A stretch of DNA of 64,000 nt. It comes from Bacteroidetes bacterium UBA4414. GTDB taxonomy: Bacteria > Bacteroidota > Bacteroidia > Chitinophagales > Chitinophagaceae. This document shows positions 1-9,622 of the stretch, piece by piece (within the stretch, counting starts at the first letter, position 1; every line of letters begins with the position of its first letter). The DNA lies in assembly GCA_002389765.1 (NCBI GenBank), contig DGQM01000017.1, positions 130,027 through 194,026 on the forward strand, written 5' to 3'. The notes below the pieces were generated by a model that worked only from the letters and a program-made list of their open reading frames with translations, searched no databases and was not told the DNA's origin. Both the position numbers and the translations under genes were made by a program.

Positions 1-223
1 CCAACCCTTTTAATTGCATAGGTTTTGTCGATTAATACTTATTATAATTTTTAAAACAGAGTGGGCAAAGATAGGATTTAATATAAATAATAAAAGCCCG
101 TTTAACCCCTTGTTAATCATGGTTACATAATTTTCATGACAATATGTTTTATTTCTAAATCTTTTAGTTTTTTATTAACGAAAATGTTATTTTTACCCAT
201 ACAGTAAAAAATCATAGTAACAG

Positions 224-3200
224 ATGATACGTAAAATTACGTTGTTATTCCTGGCTATGCTGTACGTACAGCTATCTGCATTTTCTCAGGGAAAGTGTGG
301 TTCTGATATTGTACGTCAGCAATTAATGGCATCAGACCCGTCTTATGCTGCACAAGAGGCAGCCTTCAGGGCTCAATGGGCAGCATTCATGTCTGCTTAT
401 GGTAATAACCCCCAAGCGTTGAAAGCACTTGTGGGCAGCGGCCCTGATACGGTATTTGAGATACCCGTAGTAGTACACGTACTGCGCGGTGCAGATACCG
501 GTCAGCATGTATTAGGCGGAAGGTACAATCCATCAAATGCACAGATACAGGCATATCTGGACTATACAAATGCAGCTTTTGCTGCAAACTATACCGGCTA
601 CCCAACGCCTACTACGGGCGGTACGCGTGTGCCTATAAAGTTTGTACTGGCAAAACGTGATACTAACTGTAATAGTGCTACCGGTATAGTACGTGTAAAT
701 GCCACTAATACTTTCAGTAATTATTTGGCAGAAGGTATTAAAACAGACAAAGCTGGTCCTGTTGGCGTATACGATTCTACACTAAAAACAGTAAGCCGCT
801 GGAGGCCCTCAGTTTATTATAATATATATATAGTAAACAAAATTGAAGGTCAGGATGGTTATACCAGTACAGTAGCATATACTGCTGGATATGCCTATAT
901 GCCTACTGCAACCAATGTTCACGTTGATGGTGCTGTAATATTAGCATCTACAGTATATCAAAACACGAATATTAATGATGCTAACTATTGGCCATCTGGT
1001 GGTCCGGGCAATATTACCTTGCCGCACGAATTGGGGCATGCCTTCAACCTGAAGCACGTTTTTGATCCATTCCCTGCTACTACAGGTTGCCCATCAGCTA
1101 CCAACTGTACTACTACCGGTGATGAGGTTTGTGATACACAACCAATTGCATCTTCTGCATTCTCTTGCCCGGGTACATCAACGCTTACTTGTAATGGTGT
1201 AGCAAATGATGGTACTACTACTCATAATATGATGGATTATTCAAACTGTCAGGACAGATTTACTGCAGGCCAGTTGCTGCGTATGATGTTTAGTTTGAAG
1301 AATTTGACTAACAGGTCTACATTCATTACATCGCTGGGTGCAACGGCACCGCCTAGCACATCGATACCTACTGCTTGTACACCTGCAACAAATGCTAACT
1401 CATTCAACCTGGGTGTTTTTGATGTTGTGGTAACAACGGGTAACTACCTTTCTCCGGGAGCAGATACGCTGATGCACGTTGCATCTTCGGGCTATCTGGG
1501 CGATGGTAGCGTAGGTTATATTAATCATACTTGCACACACAGGCTTACACTGACTGCTGGTACGGGCTACAGAATGAATGTAAATGTGGGTAGTTCTAGT
1601 ACTACATCTCGTGCCAGGGTATTTATAGATTATAACAATGATGGTACATTCAATACTACTACTGAGCAAGTAATGGCAGTAAGTGCCGCTGGCCCCGGGT
1701 TGAAAAGCGTATCATTCACGGTGCCTACTACAGGTGTTGTATATTGTGCGCCACTGCGTATGCGTGTAATAGTAGATGGTGGTAACGGTAACCCGACACT
1801 GCCTGCTTGTGGCCCATACAACTTTGGCCAAGCAGAAGATTATTCTGTATATATTGTTGGTGCGGGCGGCGCGTCTGCAGCATCAGTTGCTATCAGCAAC
1901 CCTCCTATAGGTGGTAACCCTTCATGTACAGGTACATCTCTTAAGTTTTATGCTGTGCCTAGTACAGGTATTACTATCACCGGTTATAAATGGTTGAGAA
2001 ACAATGTAGTACAAGCAGGACAAACTACTGATACATTTGCAAGTACCATATTTGCAAACAACGATCAGGTAAAAGTTCGTATGTTCTTTACCAGCCCATG
2101 TGGTACTGATAGTGTTGAGTCTAGCGTAGTAACGGTTATTCGTTCTACTACTATTGCACCAACAGTAACAATCGGTATACTGAGTGGTTCTATTCCCGGT
2201 TGTATAGATGATACAGTTACTTTCCAAGTAACAGGCAATGTGAACCCAGGTGGTGCGCCTACATATCAATGGCAGCAAATGGTGCCGCCGGCTGTAGTTT
2301 TCTCTAACATTGCAGGTGCTACAGGTACTACTTACAAAGCATGGGGTAAAACAGCCAATACACAAATACGTGTTGTAATGACATCTTCTGCAGGTGCTCC
2401 ATGTGCTATACCTAGTACGGCTAATTCTAATGCATTTACAATGACATTCAACCAGAAAGCACCTACTGTTAATGTAGCATTGACAACGGGTACTAACCCT
2501 GGTTGTGCGGGACAAACACTGGGCTTTACGGCTACGCCTACTACCGGTGGTACTGCACCTACATATGCTTGGTATGTTAATAATGTGCTGCAAACGGGTA
2601 TTACGACTGCTACCTTTAGTGGCGTGCGTGCTAATGGTGATCAGGTAAGGTGTGTATTGACATCAAACTCTTTGTGTGCATCTCCGACAACAGCCAATTC
2701 AAATACAATTACAGTAACACATACACAGATTACTGCAGATGTTTCTATAGCACAGGTAACACCTAGTCCTTCTTGCGATGGTAAAGATGTAACCTTCTCT
2801 GCTACAACAATAAATAGCGGTAACAATCCATTGTATCAATGGTTTGTGAATGGTACGGCAGTTGGTGCACCAACAGGTCCTAACTTCACTACTCCGTTGG
2901 TGAATGGTGACAAAGTACATGTAATATTCATTGCTACTGATCCATGTGTATTGAATCCTACAGATACATCAAACGAGCTGACTGTTGTAACCAAACCAAG
3001 TGCTAGGCCTACACTTGCTGTAAACATAACACAAGGTAAAGACCCTGGTTGTATTGACTCTTTGGTAGAATTTACTGCAAGTACTGTAAACTTGGGTAAT
3101 AGCGTAAATTATCAATGGTTCGTAAATGGTTTCCCGGCAGGTATAGGTGCTGTATACAGCTCTACATCTTTGCTGACAGGTGATATCGTATATGTACGTG

Positions 3201-3745
3201 CAAACCAAACAGACGGACAATGTTATATACCTGATACATTGTTCTCTGCACCGGATACAATGCTGCGTTCTATTACGCTCGATCCGCCAATCATCCACCT
3301 GATAGGTAATATGATATATGTAGATCGTAAAGGCTCGTTTGTATGGTTTGGTCCGGGCGGACAACTGGCGAGTGGTACAAGTCTTTCATATCACCCTACT
3401 GCAGTTGGTCCTTACTATGCGGTAACTGACAATCTGGGTTGTTGGTCAAAACCTTCAAACATTCTGATAATAACACTGCTGGATGTTGAAACTGTAGACC
3501 TGAAAGGATTGAGTGTATATCCTAATCCTACATCGGGTTTACTGACACTTGACTGGAAAGGTAAGAATGTGAATGTAGACATTTCAGTTTACAATCAACT
3601 GGGCCAGATAGTAATGCACGAAGACATGAAAAACAGCTCTATGAAAGTGCTGAATCTGTCTGAACTGGCTAATGGTGCTTACCAGATAGTAGTGAAAGAA
3701 GAAAGCGGTAAGAAAGGTGTAATTAAGGTACAGCTTAGCAGATAA
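224..3745 (+). CDS. Secreted M43-family metalloprotease with GEVED domain, Ig-like repeats and T9SS sorting domain
   Basis: The 1173-residue protein starts with a signal peptide (about residues 1-21, mature N-terminus Gln). The zinc site HELGHAFNLKH begins at His268 and a Met-turn-like NMMDYSNC segment follows near residue 340; together they fit M43 (cytophagalysin/pappalysin) proteases. The usual Gly of HExxHxxGxxH is Asn275 here. Next comes a GEVED-type beta domain (about 425-545, with FIDYNNDGTF and GQAEDY), then about five Ig/PKD-like repeats (about 550-1010), then a T9SS type A sorting domain (about 1098-1173, YPNPTSG). It is probably exported through the outer membrane, cut at the sorting domain and anchored or released, where it degrades protein. 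It is followed by a strong bidirectional terminator. Family assignment is firm; the substrate is unknown. Confidence 0.88.
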   Translation: MIRKITLLFLAMLYVQLSAFSQGKCGSDIVRQQLMASDPSYAAQEAAFRAQWAAFMSAYGNNPQALKALVGSGPDTVFEIPVVVHVLRGADTGQHVLGGRYNPSNAQIQAYLDYTNAAFAANYTGYPTPTTGGTRVPIKFVLAKRDTNCNSATGIVRVNATNTFSNYLAEGIKTDKAGPVGVYDSTLKTVSRWRPSVYYNIYIVNKIEGQDGYTSTVAYTAGYAYMPTATNVHVDGAVILASTVYQNTNINDANYWPSGGPGNITLPHELGHAFNLKHVFDPFPATTGCPSATNCTTTGDEVCDTQPIASSAFSCPGTSTLTCNGVANDGTTTHNMMDYSNCQDRFTAGQLLRMMFSLKNLTNRSTFITSLGATAPPSTSIPTACTPATNANSFNLGVFDVVVTTGNYLSPGADTLMHVASSGYLGDGSVGYINHTCTHRLTLTAGTGYRMNVNVGSSSTTSRARVFIDYNNDGTFNTTTEQVMAVSAAGPGLKSVSFTVPTTGVVYCAPLRMRVIVDGGNGNPTLPACGPYNFGQAEDYSVYIVGAGGASAASVAISNPPIGGNPSCTGTSLKFYAVPSTGITITGYKWLRNNVVQAGQTTDTFASTIFANNDQVKVRMFFTSPCGTDSVESSVVTVIRSTTIAPTVTIGILSGSIPGCIDDTVTFQVTGNVNPGGAPTYQWQQMVPPAVVFSNIAGATGTTYKAWGKTANTQIRVVMTSSAGAPCAIPSTANSNAFTMTFNQKAPTVNVALTTGTNPGCAGQTLGFTATPTTGGTAPTYAWYVNNVLQTGITTATFSGVRANGDQVRCVLTSNSLCASPTTANSNTITVTHTQITADVSIAQVTPSPSCDGKDVTFSATTINSGNNPLYQWFVNGTAVGAPTGPNFTTPLVNGDKVHVIFIATDPCVLNPTDTSNELTVVTKPSARPTLAVNITQGKDPGCIDSLVEFTASTVNLGNSVNYQWFVNGFPAGIGAVYSSTSLLTGDIVYVRANQTDGQCYIPDTLFSAPDTMLRSITLDPPIIHLIGNMIYVDRKGSFVWFGPGGQLASGTSLSYHPTAVGPYYAVTDNLGCWSKPSNILIITLLDVETVDLKGLSVYPNPTSGLLTLDWKGKNVNVDISVYNQLGQIVMHEDMKNSSMKVLNLSELANGAYQIVVKEESGKKGVIKVQLSR

Positions 3746-3761
3746 TGCTACTGTTCTTCAT

Positions 3762-3799
3762 AAATAATAAAGGCCGCTGCAAAGCGGCCTTTATTATTT
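3762..3799. terminator. Bidirectional rho-independent terminator
   Basis: A 17-bp stem (AAATAATAAAGGCCGCT paired with its complement) with a GCAA loop sits between the convergent protease gene and the GT-C gene. It has A/T tracts on both sides, so it can stop transcription from either direction. Confidence 0.85.
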
Positions 3800-3839
3800 T
3801 ATATTATTAATGAAGTGTAAGTAAAGCGTCTTTAAATAA

Positions 3840-5315
3840 TTATTTATCGGTATAGATGTAGGTGTAACAACCTTGCTTTTCAATCTTGTATGTTTCTTTC
3901 AGTTCCTGCCGCAATAGGTTGTTGATCTTTTGCAGGTCGGCCTCGTAGATACTGGTAAAGATAAAAGCACATGGTTTAGAAGCTGATCGGGCTATTGTTG
4001 TATAGTCTGCATCCCATTTTAGCTTGTGCGCATCTGCTATGTTTTTCCAGCGTTGTTTTTCAGGGTGTATGGTGGTGTAATAAATAAAAGGTGGTACTGC
4101 GCCACTGTGTATATACAATGCATTACCTTTTATGCTGTGTTTCTTGCACAACTCCATGCCATCTGTTAGCTGTTCAGACTCCATTGGGGTGATGAAAAAG
4201 CGAAATGCCTGTACATTAACAATACAGATAGTACATGCTGCAAGGGTTGGTAGCTTTACATACCATTTTTCCGACCGTAGCACTTTATCCAGCCCCATGG
4301 CAATAAGTATCAGCAGCATCGGCATCATAAATAATACTACGCGGCTAATGAGGGTAAATTGATTGGCTGCTGCTGCCATCAATACACATACTAAGGGCAA
4401 CACTAACAGTGCAAACAATTGTTTGTCTTTACGGCCCAGCAACAGGCAAGACCATATCATAAAACCTGTGTGCATAGCTTTTGCAAGAAAGGTAAAGCCT
4501 GTGGCATCTCCTAATATATGTCCTAGCAGCTCTATGTTTTGGTCTAATTCTTTTGATGAAATAGGAAGTACTTTTAAAAAATAATCTTTGTGAAAATTTT
4601 GCAGGTAGCTGCTGTTTGCCTGATCTTTAAGAATCAGCAAATAGTATAGTGCAAACTGCATAGCCCATACGCAACCGGCAGCTACTATTGGCCATGCCTG
4701 CTTCAATCTGTTTGCCTGATGGTAGCATAGTAAGTAATAGCAACCAACACCTGCCAGTACAAATACAGATGGCATGCTGAGCCATACGGCTATGCTACCG
4801 GCAATGAGCCAAATCAAGAAAAACTTTGGAGGTTTTGTATCTGTAATATTGATGCGGAGCGATGCAAGTATGAGCGCCAGTGCAACAAATACATCGGTCA
4901 TGTACTGTTTCAACTCTGTACCATAACGTATATATATGTAACCCGATGCGAAAAGTATGAGTGCATACCACGCAGACCTGAGCAGGTTTAGTTGTTGCAG
5001 TATCAGATAGAGTAGTAACAAAGAGCCTATTGCCGATAGCAAAGAGGTGAGCCTCAATGCATGTTCGCCCATATTAATGAGCAGGGTAGCTGCTTTTACC
5101 AACCACAGCCACACGGGCGGGGCATATTGCTCGTAAGTAAGGGGCGACCATAGTTGTACAAAACCACGCTCATAGATATTGCGGGCTACATTGGCCTCGT
5201 CTATCATCAGGTTGCGGTTTTGCAGATATACCACTACACGTATAGCTACACCTGCTGCAATGGCAGCAAATGCCAACCATTTGTATAGTTTTTCTTCCCT
5301 GAAAGCAGTGCGCAT
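3840..5315 (-). CDS. GT-C fold membrane glycosyltransferase (GT39/PMT_2-like)
   Basis: A 491-residue polytopic membrane protein with roughly 10-12 hydrophobic segments. Near the N-terminus, after the first membrane segment, it has the acidic loop motif MIDEANVARNI followed by YAPPVWLWL. This is the arrangement seen in dolichyl-phosphate-mannose/ArnT-like transferases, where the acidic loop residue takes part in catalysis. A soluble region of about 110 residues follows the last membrane segments. It probably moves a sugar from a polyprenyl-phosphate carrier to an extracytoplasmic acceptor; donor and acceptor cannot be read from the sequence. It lies alone in its orientation, 47 bases downstream of the next minus-strand gene. 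Confidence 0.75.
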   Translation of the reverse strand: MRTAFREEKLYKWLAFAAIAAGVAIRVVVYLQNRNLMIDEANVARNIYERGFVQLWSPLTYEQYAPPVWLWLVKAATLLINMGEHALRLTSLLSAIGSLLLLYLILQQLNLLRSAWYALILFASGYIYIRYGTELKQYMTDVFVALALILASLRINITDTKPPKFFLIWLIAGSIAVWLSMPSVFVLAGVGCYYLLCYHQANRLKQAWPIVAAGCVWAMQFALYYLLILKDQANSSYLQNFHKDYFLKVLPISSKELDQNIELLGHILGDATGFTFLAKAMHTGFMIWSCLLLGRKDKQLFALLVLPLVCVLMAAAANQFTLISRVVLFMMPMLLILIAMGLDKVLRSEKWYVKLPTLAACTICIVNVQAFRFFITPMESEQLTDGMELCKKHSIKGNALYIHSGAVPPFIYYTTIHPEKQRWKNIADAHKLKWDADYTTIARSASKPCAFIFTSIYEADLQKINNLLRQELKETYKIEKQGCYTYIYTDK

Positions 5316-5362
5316 AGATATTGCAAGATAGTTATTGATAAACGAACCTGCATGGGGTATTA

Positions 5363-6415
5363 TTATGGTATCATCTTTACAGGTATCATTTTGCCGGTGC
5401 TATAGTCGATTTTCATAAGGAGCTTGCCATATATTAAATCGCTTTGTTGGTTTTTGTCTGCTCCTGTTACCTTGTAAACAAAATATCCTGTAATGCCGAA
5501 TAGCATGATAATCATTCTCTCTTCATCGGTTTGCTTTTGCCCTAAGTGCGCATCAATATAGAAGTCGCCCTTGATGTAAGATATAGTTGCAAAACCATAC
5601 GGTGCAGATTTGTGCCATTTACGTCCGTCATACACCGCATAGTAGTTGTTGGGTTTTATGCGTTCACCTCTTTCGCCTTTCTTATTTAATAGATAGGGGC
5701 CAGGCGTTGCATTGTCTAATGCGTCGTCGTATACCATTTTGAAGTCTGTAACAGCAGGTGTTTGCATCAACATCTCCTGCCAATTCATATACACCCCTCT
5801 TTTGTATGTTTCTGTAGTGTATAGCGGGTATTTACTTTTGGTGTCTGCTACAATAGAGGTAGCGGCTTGGCTGCTGATAGGAGTTGCCGAAGTATTATAT
5901 ATAGAATCTGCAAGTGCATGGTTGGTATATGCACATAAGCGTTCATCCAGCTTGGAGAGCAAGCCTATGGATGTGCGCCCTTCCAGTTGGTAAAAGGAGT
6001 CGATATGATGCAACGGATAGTATTTGTCGTTGCGCCCTCTGTAAAAATCGGCATGTATGTAGATAGTGCCTAGGTCGGTATTGGCAGGCTTGTGTTCTAT
6101 GTACAGGTTCCTTATTACAAATAGCAAAGTATCTGCATTGCTGTTTGCATTAACAAAATGACGATTCAGAAAGATATCCAGCGAAGTTTGAAAAGAACTA
6201 TCTGTTACCAGTTTTAGTTTTCGGGTGCTATTGTCTTTGATATAGCCAAAATGGTCTTTTGTTTGCCTGTTGTCTATAACGTGTATGTGTGTAATAGCTG
6301 CATTGGTAGCTGCGGGAGCAGTCTTTAATTCAAATTTGTGGGTATGGGTTTGAGCAACTGCTGTAGCAGATACTACTAATTGCAAGCGTATCAGTAATGT
6401 TGATAATCGGGACAT
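5363..6415 (-). CDS. Exported protein of unknown function
   Basis: 350 residues with a signal peptide (about 1-22, AVA then mature Gln). The N-terminal half is a mixed domain with the pattern VIDNRQTKDHFGYI; a segment near residues 285-310 (MIIMLFGITGYFVYKV) is hydrophobic enough to be a membrane or buried strand. I do not recognise the family. It is 32 bases downstream of a T9SS cargo gene on the same strand and could be co-transcribed with it. A periplasmic or cell-surface location is inferred from the signal peptide only. Confidence 0.7.
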   Translation of the reverse strand: MSRLSTLLIRLQLVVSATAVAQTHTHKFELKTAPAATNAAITHIHVIDNRQTKDHFGYIKDNSTRKLKLVTDSSFQTSLDIFLNRHFVNANSNADTLLFVIRNLYIEHKPANTDLGTIYIHADFYRGRNDKYYPLHHIDSFYQLEGRTSIGLLSKLDERLCAYTNHALADSIYNTSATPISSQAATSIVADTKSKYPLYTTETYKRGVYMNWQEMLMQTPAVTDFKMVYDDALDNATPGPYLLNKKGERGERIKPNNYYAVYDGRKWHKSAPYGFATISYIKGDFYIDAHLGQKQTDEERMIIMLFGITGYFVYKVTGADKNQQSDLIYGKLLMKIDYSTGKMIPVKMIP

Positions 6416-6447
6416 ACGGTTTTAAATAACGGGCAAATATGCGGTTT

Positions 6448-7341
6448 TTATTCGTAAATAAATTTGCCGGTATAGGATTGGTTATTGGTAAGGTCTGTAA
6501 GCTTGTAGAAGTAAAGACCACTTGCAGGTAAGTCACCAACTATCATTTCTTTTTTATTATTGATGTCCTTGCTGCAGATGGTTTTGCCATGTATATCTGT
6601 AATGATTAAACTGCCTGATAGTATAGTGTATGGGAATGTGATTTTGGAGTACTGGTTGGCAGGGTTGGGATATGTGGTAACCATATTTTTATTGCAAACA
6701 TTGCTAGTTATAGATAATGCACAAGTTTGAGGGCTTAGATAATAGCCGCCAGTTGGGATAGGTACAGTAATGATGTTGCCATTATTTTCAAAGCAAATCA
6801 AATGTTTGGCATTCTCAAATATTCCAGGCATTAAAGGCCTACTGAGTCCTGATGTACATCCAATTCCTTCGATGACAGTATAGGGAGGATAATAGTAGAA
6901 TGAAAGACTTGCATATTTATATGTGAATGTCCATACTCGATGTAAAGTACTGTTTATTAGTACTGAGTCTAATTGTGTAACTACATAAATAAAAGTATCT
7001 GTCGGTATTCGATTAGTATAGTTGATGCTGATAAAGCTATCGCCTGTTATAAGGTTATAGTCATATAGTAAGTGTTCGCTAGTGTCTTTGCTGTTACTGT
7101 GTTTCAAGTACACTTTATTTTGTACTGTGTCTTCTCTGTAAAAGCCGTAACCTTTCACATATCTAATCCCATTGATAATAGTGTCGTCACCATTGTAATA
7201 TTTGTTGGTGTATGTATAGTCTGGGTGACTTATACTCTCAATCCAAACATTACTTGTGTCTGTAAATCGAATCTTTTGCCCGTAACTGTACTGTAAAGAA
7301 AAGATACTAAGTATGAGAATAAAAGGTATAAGTCTTTTCAT
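6448..7341 (-). CDS. T9SS type A sorting-domain protein of unknown function
   Basis: 297 residues: signal peptide (about 1-21, mature Gln), a central region of about 185 residues without recognisable domain, and a C-terminal sorting domain from about residue 222 (TTYPNPANQYSKITF, then LIITDIHGKTI and GLYFYKL). The sorting domain implies passage through the T9SS translocon to the cell surface. The central part carries no catalytic motif I can name. It may form a two-gene unit with the exported protein downstream. Confidence 0.8.
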   Translation of the reverse strand: MKRLIPFILILSIFSLQYSYGQKIRFTDTSNVWIESISHPDYTYTNKYYNGDDTIINGIRYVKGYGFYREDTVQNKVYLKHSNSKDTSEHLLYDYNLITGDSFISINYTNRIPTDTFIYVVTQLDSVLINSTLHRVWTFTYKYASLSFYYYPPYTVIEGIGCTSGLSRPLMPGIFENAKHLICFENNGNIITVPIPTGGYYLSPQTCALSITSNVCNKNMVTTYPNPANQYSKITFPYTILSGSLIITDIHGKTICSKDINNKKEMIVGDLPASGLYFYKLTDLTNNQSYTGKFIYE

Positions 7342-7436
7342 AGCAGGTGTTATAAAGTTAAGGAAACAATTAATGTGATAGTAGTCATATAAATAAGTTA
7401 GTTGTAAATTGCAGCCTCAAAACGTATGATACTGAT

Positions 7437-9488
7437 ATGTCGGTAACACAACTGAAAAACTATGCCGAAGGCAAATGGGTAGCTGCCAAAGACGGTGATG
7501 CACTCTACAATGCAGTAACAGGCGAAGCAATATATACTGCCAGCAGCGAAGGGCTTGACTTTGGCGCCATGATGAACTATGCCCGCAAAGTAGGCGGCCC
7601 TGCATTGCGCAAGCTCACCTTTCATCAGCGTGGGCGTATGCTGAAGGCGCTGGCCTTCCATCTGCTGGAAAAGAAAGAGTATTTCTATAAAATAAGCTCG
7701 TACACAGGTGCTACACGTGTAGATAGCTGGGTAGATATAGAAGGTGGTATAGGCAACCTGTTTGCCAATGCAAGCCTGCGCCGTCAGTTTCCCGACGAGC
7801 GTTTTTACGTAGATGGAGATGCTGCGAAGCTTTCTAAAAACGGTACGTTCATAGGCCACCACATTATGGTGCCGCGCGAGGGTGTTGCGATACACATCAA
7901 CGCGTTCAACTTCCCGGTATGGGGTATGCTGGAAAAGATTGCGGTAAACCTGCTGGCAGGTGTGCCTGCTATCGTAAAGCCTGCAACGCTTACATCTTTC
8001 CTTACAGAAGCGGTGTTTGAAGAAATCATCAAATCGAACATACTGCCTGAAGGCTCGCTGCAATTGATATGCGGTAGTGCACGTGGTATTCTTGATACCA
8101 TCGAAACACAAGACGTTGTAACCTTTACAGGTAGTGCATCTACAGGGCAGCAACTGAAGTCGCACCCACGTATAGTATCAGAAGCAGTGTCTTTCAATCT
8201 GGAAGCCGACTCGCTGAACTGTTGCGTACTGGGTCCTGATGTTACAACATCAATGCCTGAGTTTGATATTTTCATTAAAGAAGTAACGCGCGAGATAACT
8301 ACTAAAGCAGGGCAGAAGTGTACGGCAGTGCGCCGTATCATGGTGCCTGCAAATATGGTAGAAGATGTGCAGATAGCACTTGGCAAACGTCTGAAAGGTA
8401 CTACAATCGGTGACCCGGGTGTGGAAGGTGTGCGCATGGGGCCATTAGCAGGACAATCGCAGCGTAAAGAGGTGCGCGAAAAAGTAATGCAGCTTGCACA
8501 AAGCCAGCAAATCATCATCGGCGACCTGGAGAAATTTGATGTAGTAGGTGCAGATAAAGAAAAAGGCGCATTCCTTTCTCCGATAGTATTCTTCAACGAT
8601 AGTCCGTTTACAAAAACAGACTGCCACAATATAGAGGCATTTGGCCCTGTAAGTACCATCATGCCATACAGCACAATAGATGATGCGATTGCATTATCTA
8701 AACTGGGTAAGGGCTCACTGGTGTGTTCTATCATCACGGCAGATGATGACGTGGCTACAGAATTTGTACTGGGGGCTGCAAGCATGCACGGCCGTATATT
8801 GGTGCTGAATGCAGACTGTGCTAAGGAAAGTACAGGTCATGGTTCGCCAATGCCGTTGCTGGTACATGGTGGCCCGGGTCGCGCAGGTGGTGGTGAGGAA
8901 ATGGGCGGTAAGCGCGGTGTGCTGCATTACCTGCAACGCACAGCTATACAAGGCTCGCCAACAACCATCAGCCGCATCACGAATGTATATCAGCAAGGTG
9001 GTAAGCAAAATGAAACAGTAGTGCATCCGTTCCGTCAATACTTTGAAGACCTGAAAGTGGGCGATACGCTGATAACAGCAAAACATACTGTAACAGAAGC
9101 AGACATCACCAACTTTGCCAACGTGAGCGGCGATAACTTCTATGCACACATGGATGCAACATCGCTGGAAGGTACCATCTTTACAGGGCGTGTAGCGCAT
9201 GGTTATTTTGTGCTTTCGAAAGCGGCAGGCTTGTTTGTAGATGCGAAGAAAGGACCGGTATTGCTGAACTATGGTATTGACGAAGCGCGCTTCACCAAGC
9301 CTGTATATCCGGGTATGACGATAGGTGTGAAACTGACGGTGAAAGAAAGGGTAGATCAGGAAAAACGCGATGCGGAAGATATAGCAAAAGGTATTGTAAA
9401 ATGGCTGGTAGATGTGTATGACGAAACAGGGGAAACTGTTGCCATAGCAACCATCCTTACGATGGTGAAGAAAAGAAACCAAGATTAA
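7437..9488 (+). CDS. paaZ: PaaZ: oxepin-CoA hydrolase / 3-oxo-5,6-dehydrosuberyl-CoA semialdehyde dehydrogenase
   Basis: 683 residues, the usual length of bifunctional PaaZ. Residues about 1-515 form an NAD(P)-dependent aldehyde dehydrogenase with Glu256 (FNLEADSLN) and the nucleophile Cys295 (GQKCTAVRR), the same numbers as in E. coli PaaZ. Residues about 540-683 form a MaoC-like hot-dog hydratase with the Asp566/His571 pair in SGDNFYAHMD, spaced five apart as in the family. PaaZ opens the oxepin-CoA ring and oxidises the resulting semialdehyde in aerobic phenylacetate breakdown. No paaABCDE, paaK or paaJ is nearby; only an enoyl-CoA hydratase/isomerase gene lies 1.5 kb downstream. The gene ends in its own terminator. 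Confidence 0.93.
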   Translation: MSVTQLKNYAEGKWVAAKDGDALYNAVTGEAIYTASSEGLDFGAMMNYARKVGGPALRKLTFHQRGRMLKALAFHLLEKKEYFYKISSYTGATRVDSWVDIEGGIGNLFANASLRRQFPDERFYVDGDAAKLSKNGTFIGHHIMVPREGVAIHINAFNFPVWGMLEKIAVNLLAGVPAIVKPATLTSFLTEAVFEEIIKSNILPEGSLQLICGSARGILDTIETQDVVTFTGSASTGQQLKSHPRIVSEAVSFNLEADSLNCCVLGPDVTTSMPEFDIFIKEVTREITTKAGQKCTAVRRIMVPANMVEDVQIALGKRLKGTTIGDPGVEGVRMGPLAGQSQRKEVREKVMQLAQSQQIIIGDLEKFDVVGADKEKGAFLSPIVFFNDSPFTKTDCHNIEAFGPVSTIMPYSTIDDAIALSKLGKGSLVCSIITADDDVATEFVLGAASMHGRILVLNADCAKESTGHGSPMPLLVHGGPGRAGGGEEMGGKRGVLHYLQRTAIQGSPTTISRITNVYQQGGKQNETVVHPFRQYFEDLKVGDTLITAKHTVTEADITNFANVSGDNFYAHMDATSLEGTIFTGRVAHGYFVLSKAAGLFVDAKKGPVLLNYGIDEARFTKPVYPGMTIGVKLTVKERVDQEKRDAEDIAKGIVKWLVDVYDETGETVAIATILTMVKKRNQD

Positions 9489-9505
9489 TATTGGACTATG
9501 ATAGT

Positions 9506-9537
9506 AAAGTCCGGCAGCAGCAATGTTGCCGGACTTT
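9506..9537 (+). terminator. Rho-independent terminator of paaZ
   Basis: An 11-bp stem (AAAGTCCGGCA with TGCCGGACTTT) and a 10-base loop, followed by a short T-run, 18 bases after the paaZ stop codon. Confidence 0.85.
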
Positions 9538-9622
9538 TTCATGACTATTATATGGCGTTTGTTTGACTTTTGCTACTATTAATTAACAATATGTATAACT
9601 AGTTTTGTTGAAAATTATACCT

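Noticed and set aside
1922..2593. A 223-codon minus-strand frame inside the protease gene
   Set aside because: Extremely rich in Cys, Thr and Arg; reflects the Thr/Val-rich Ig-like repeats on the other strand.
8715..9542. A 275-codon minus-strand frame opposite paaZ
   Set aside because: Overlaps the PaaZ hydratase domain and the terminator; no recognisable motifs.
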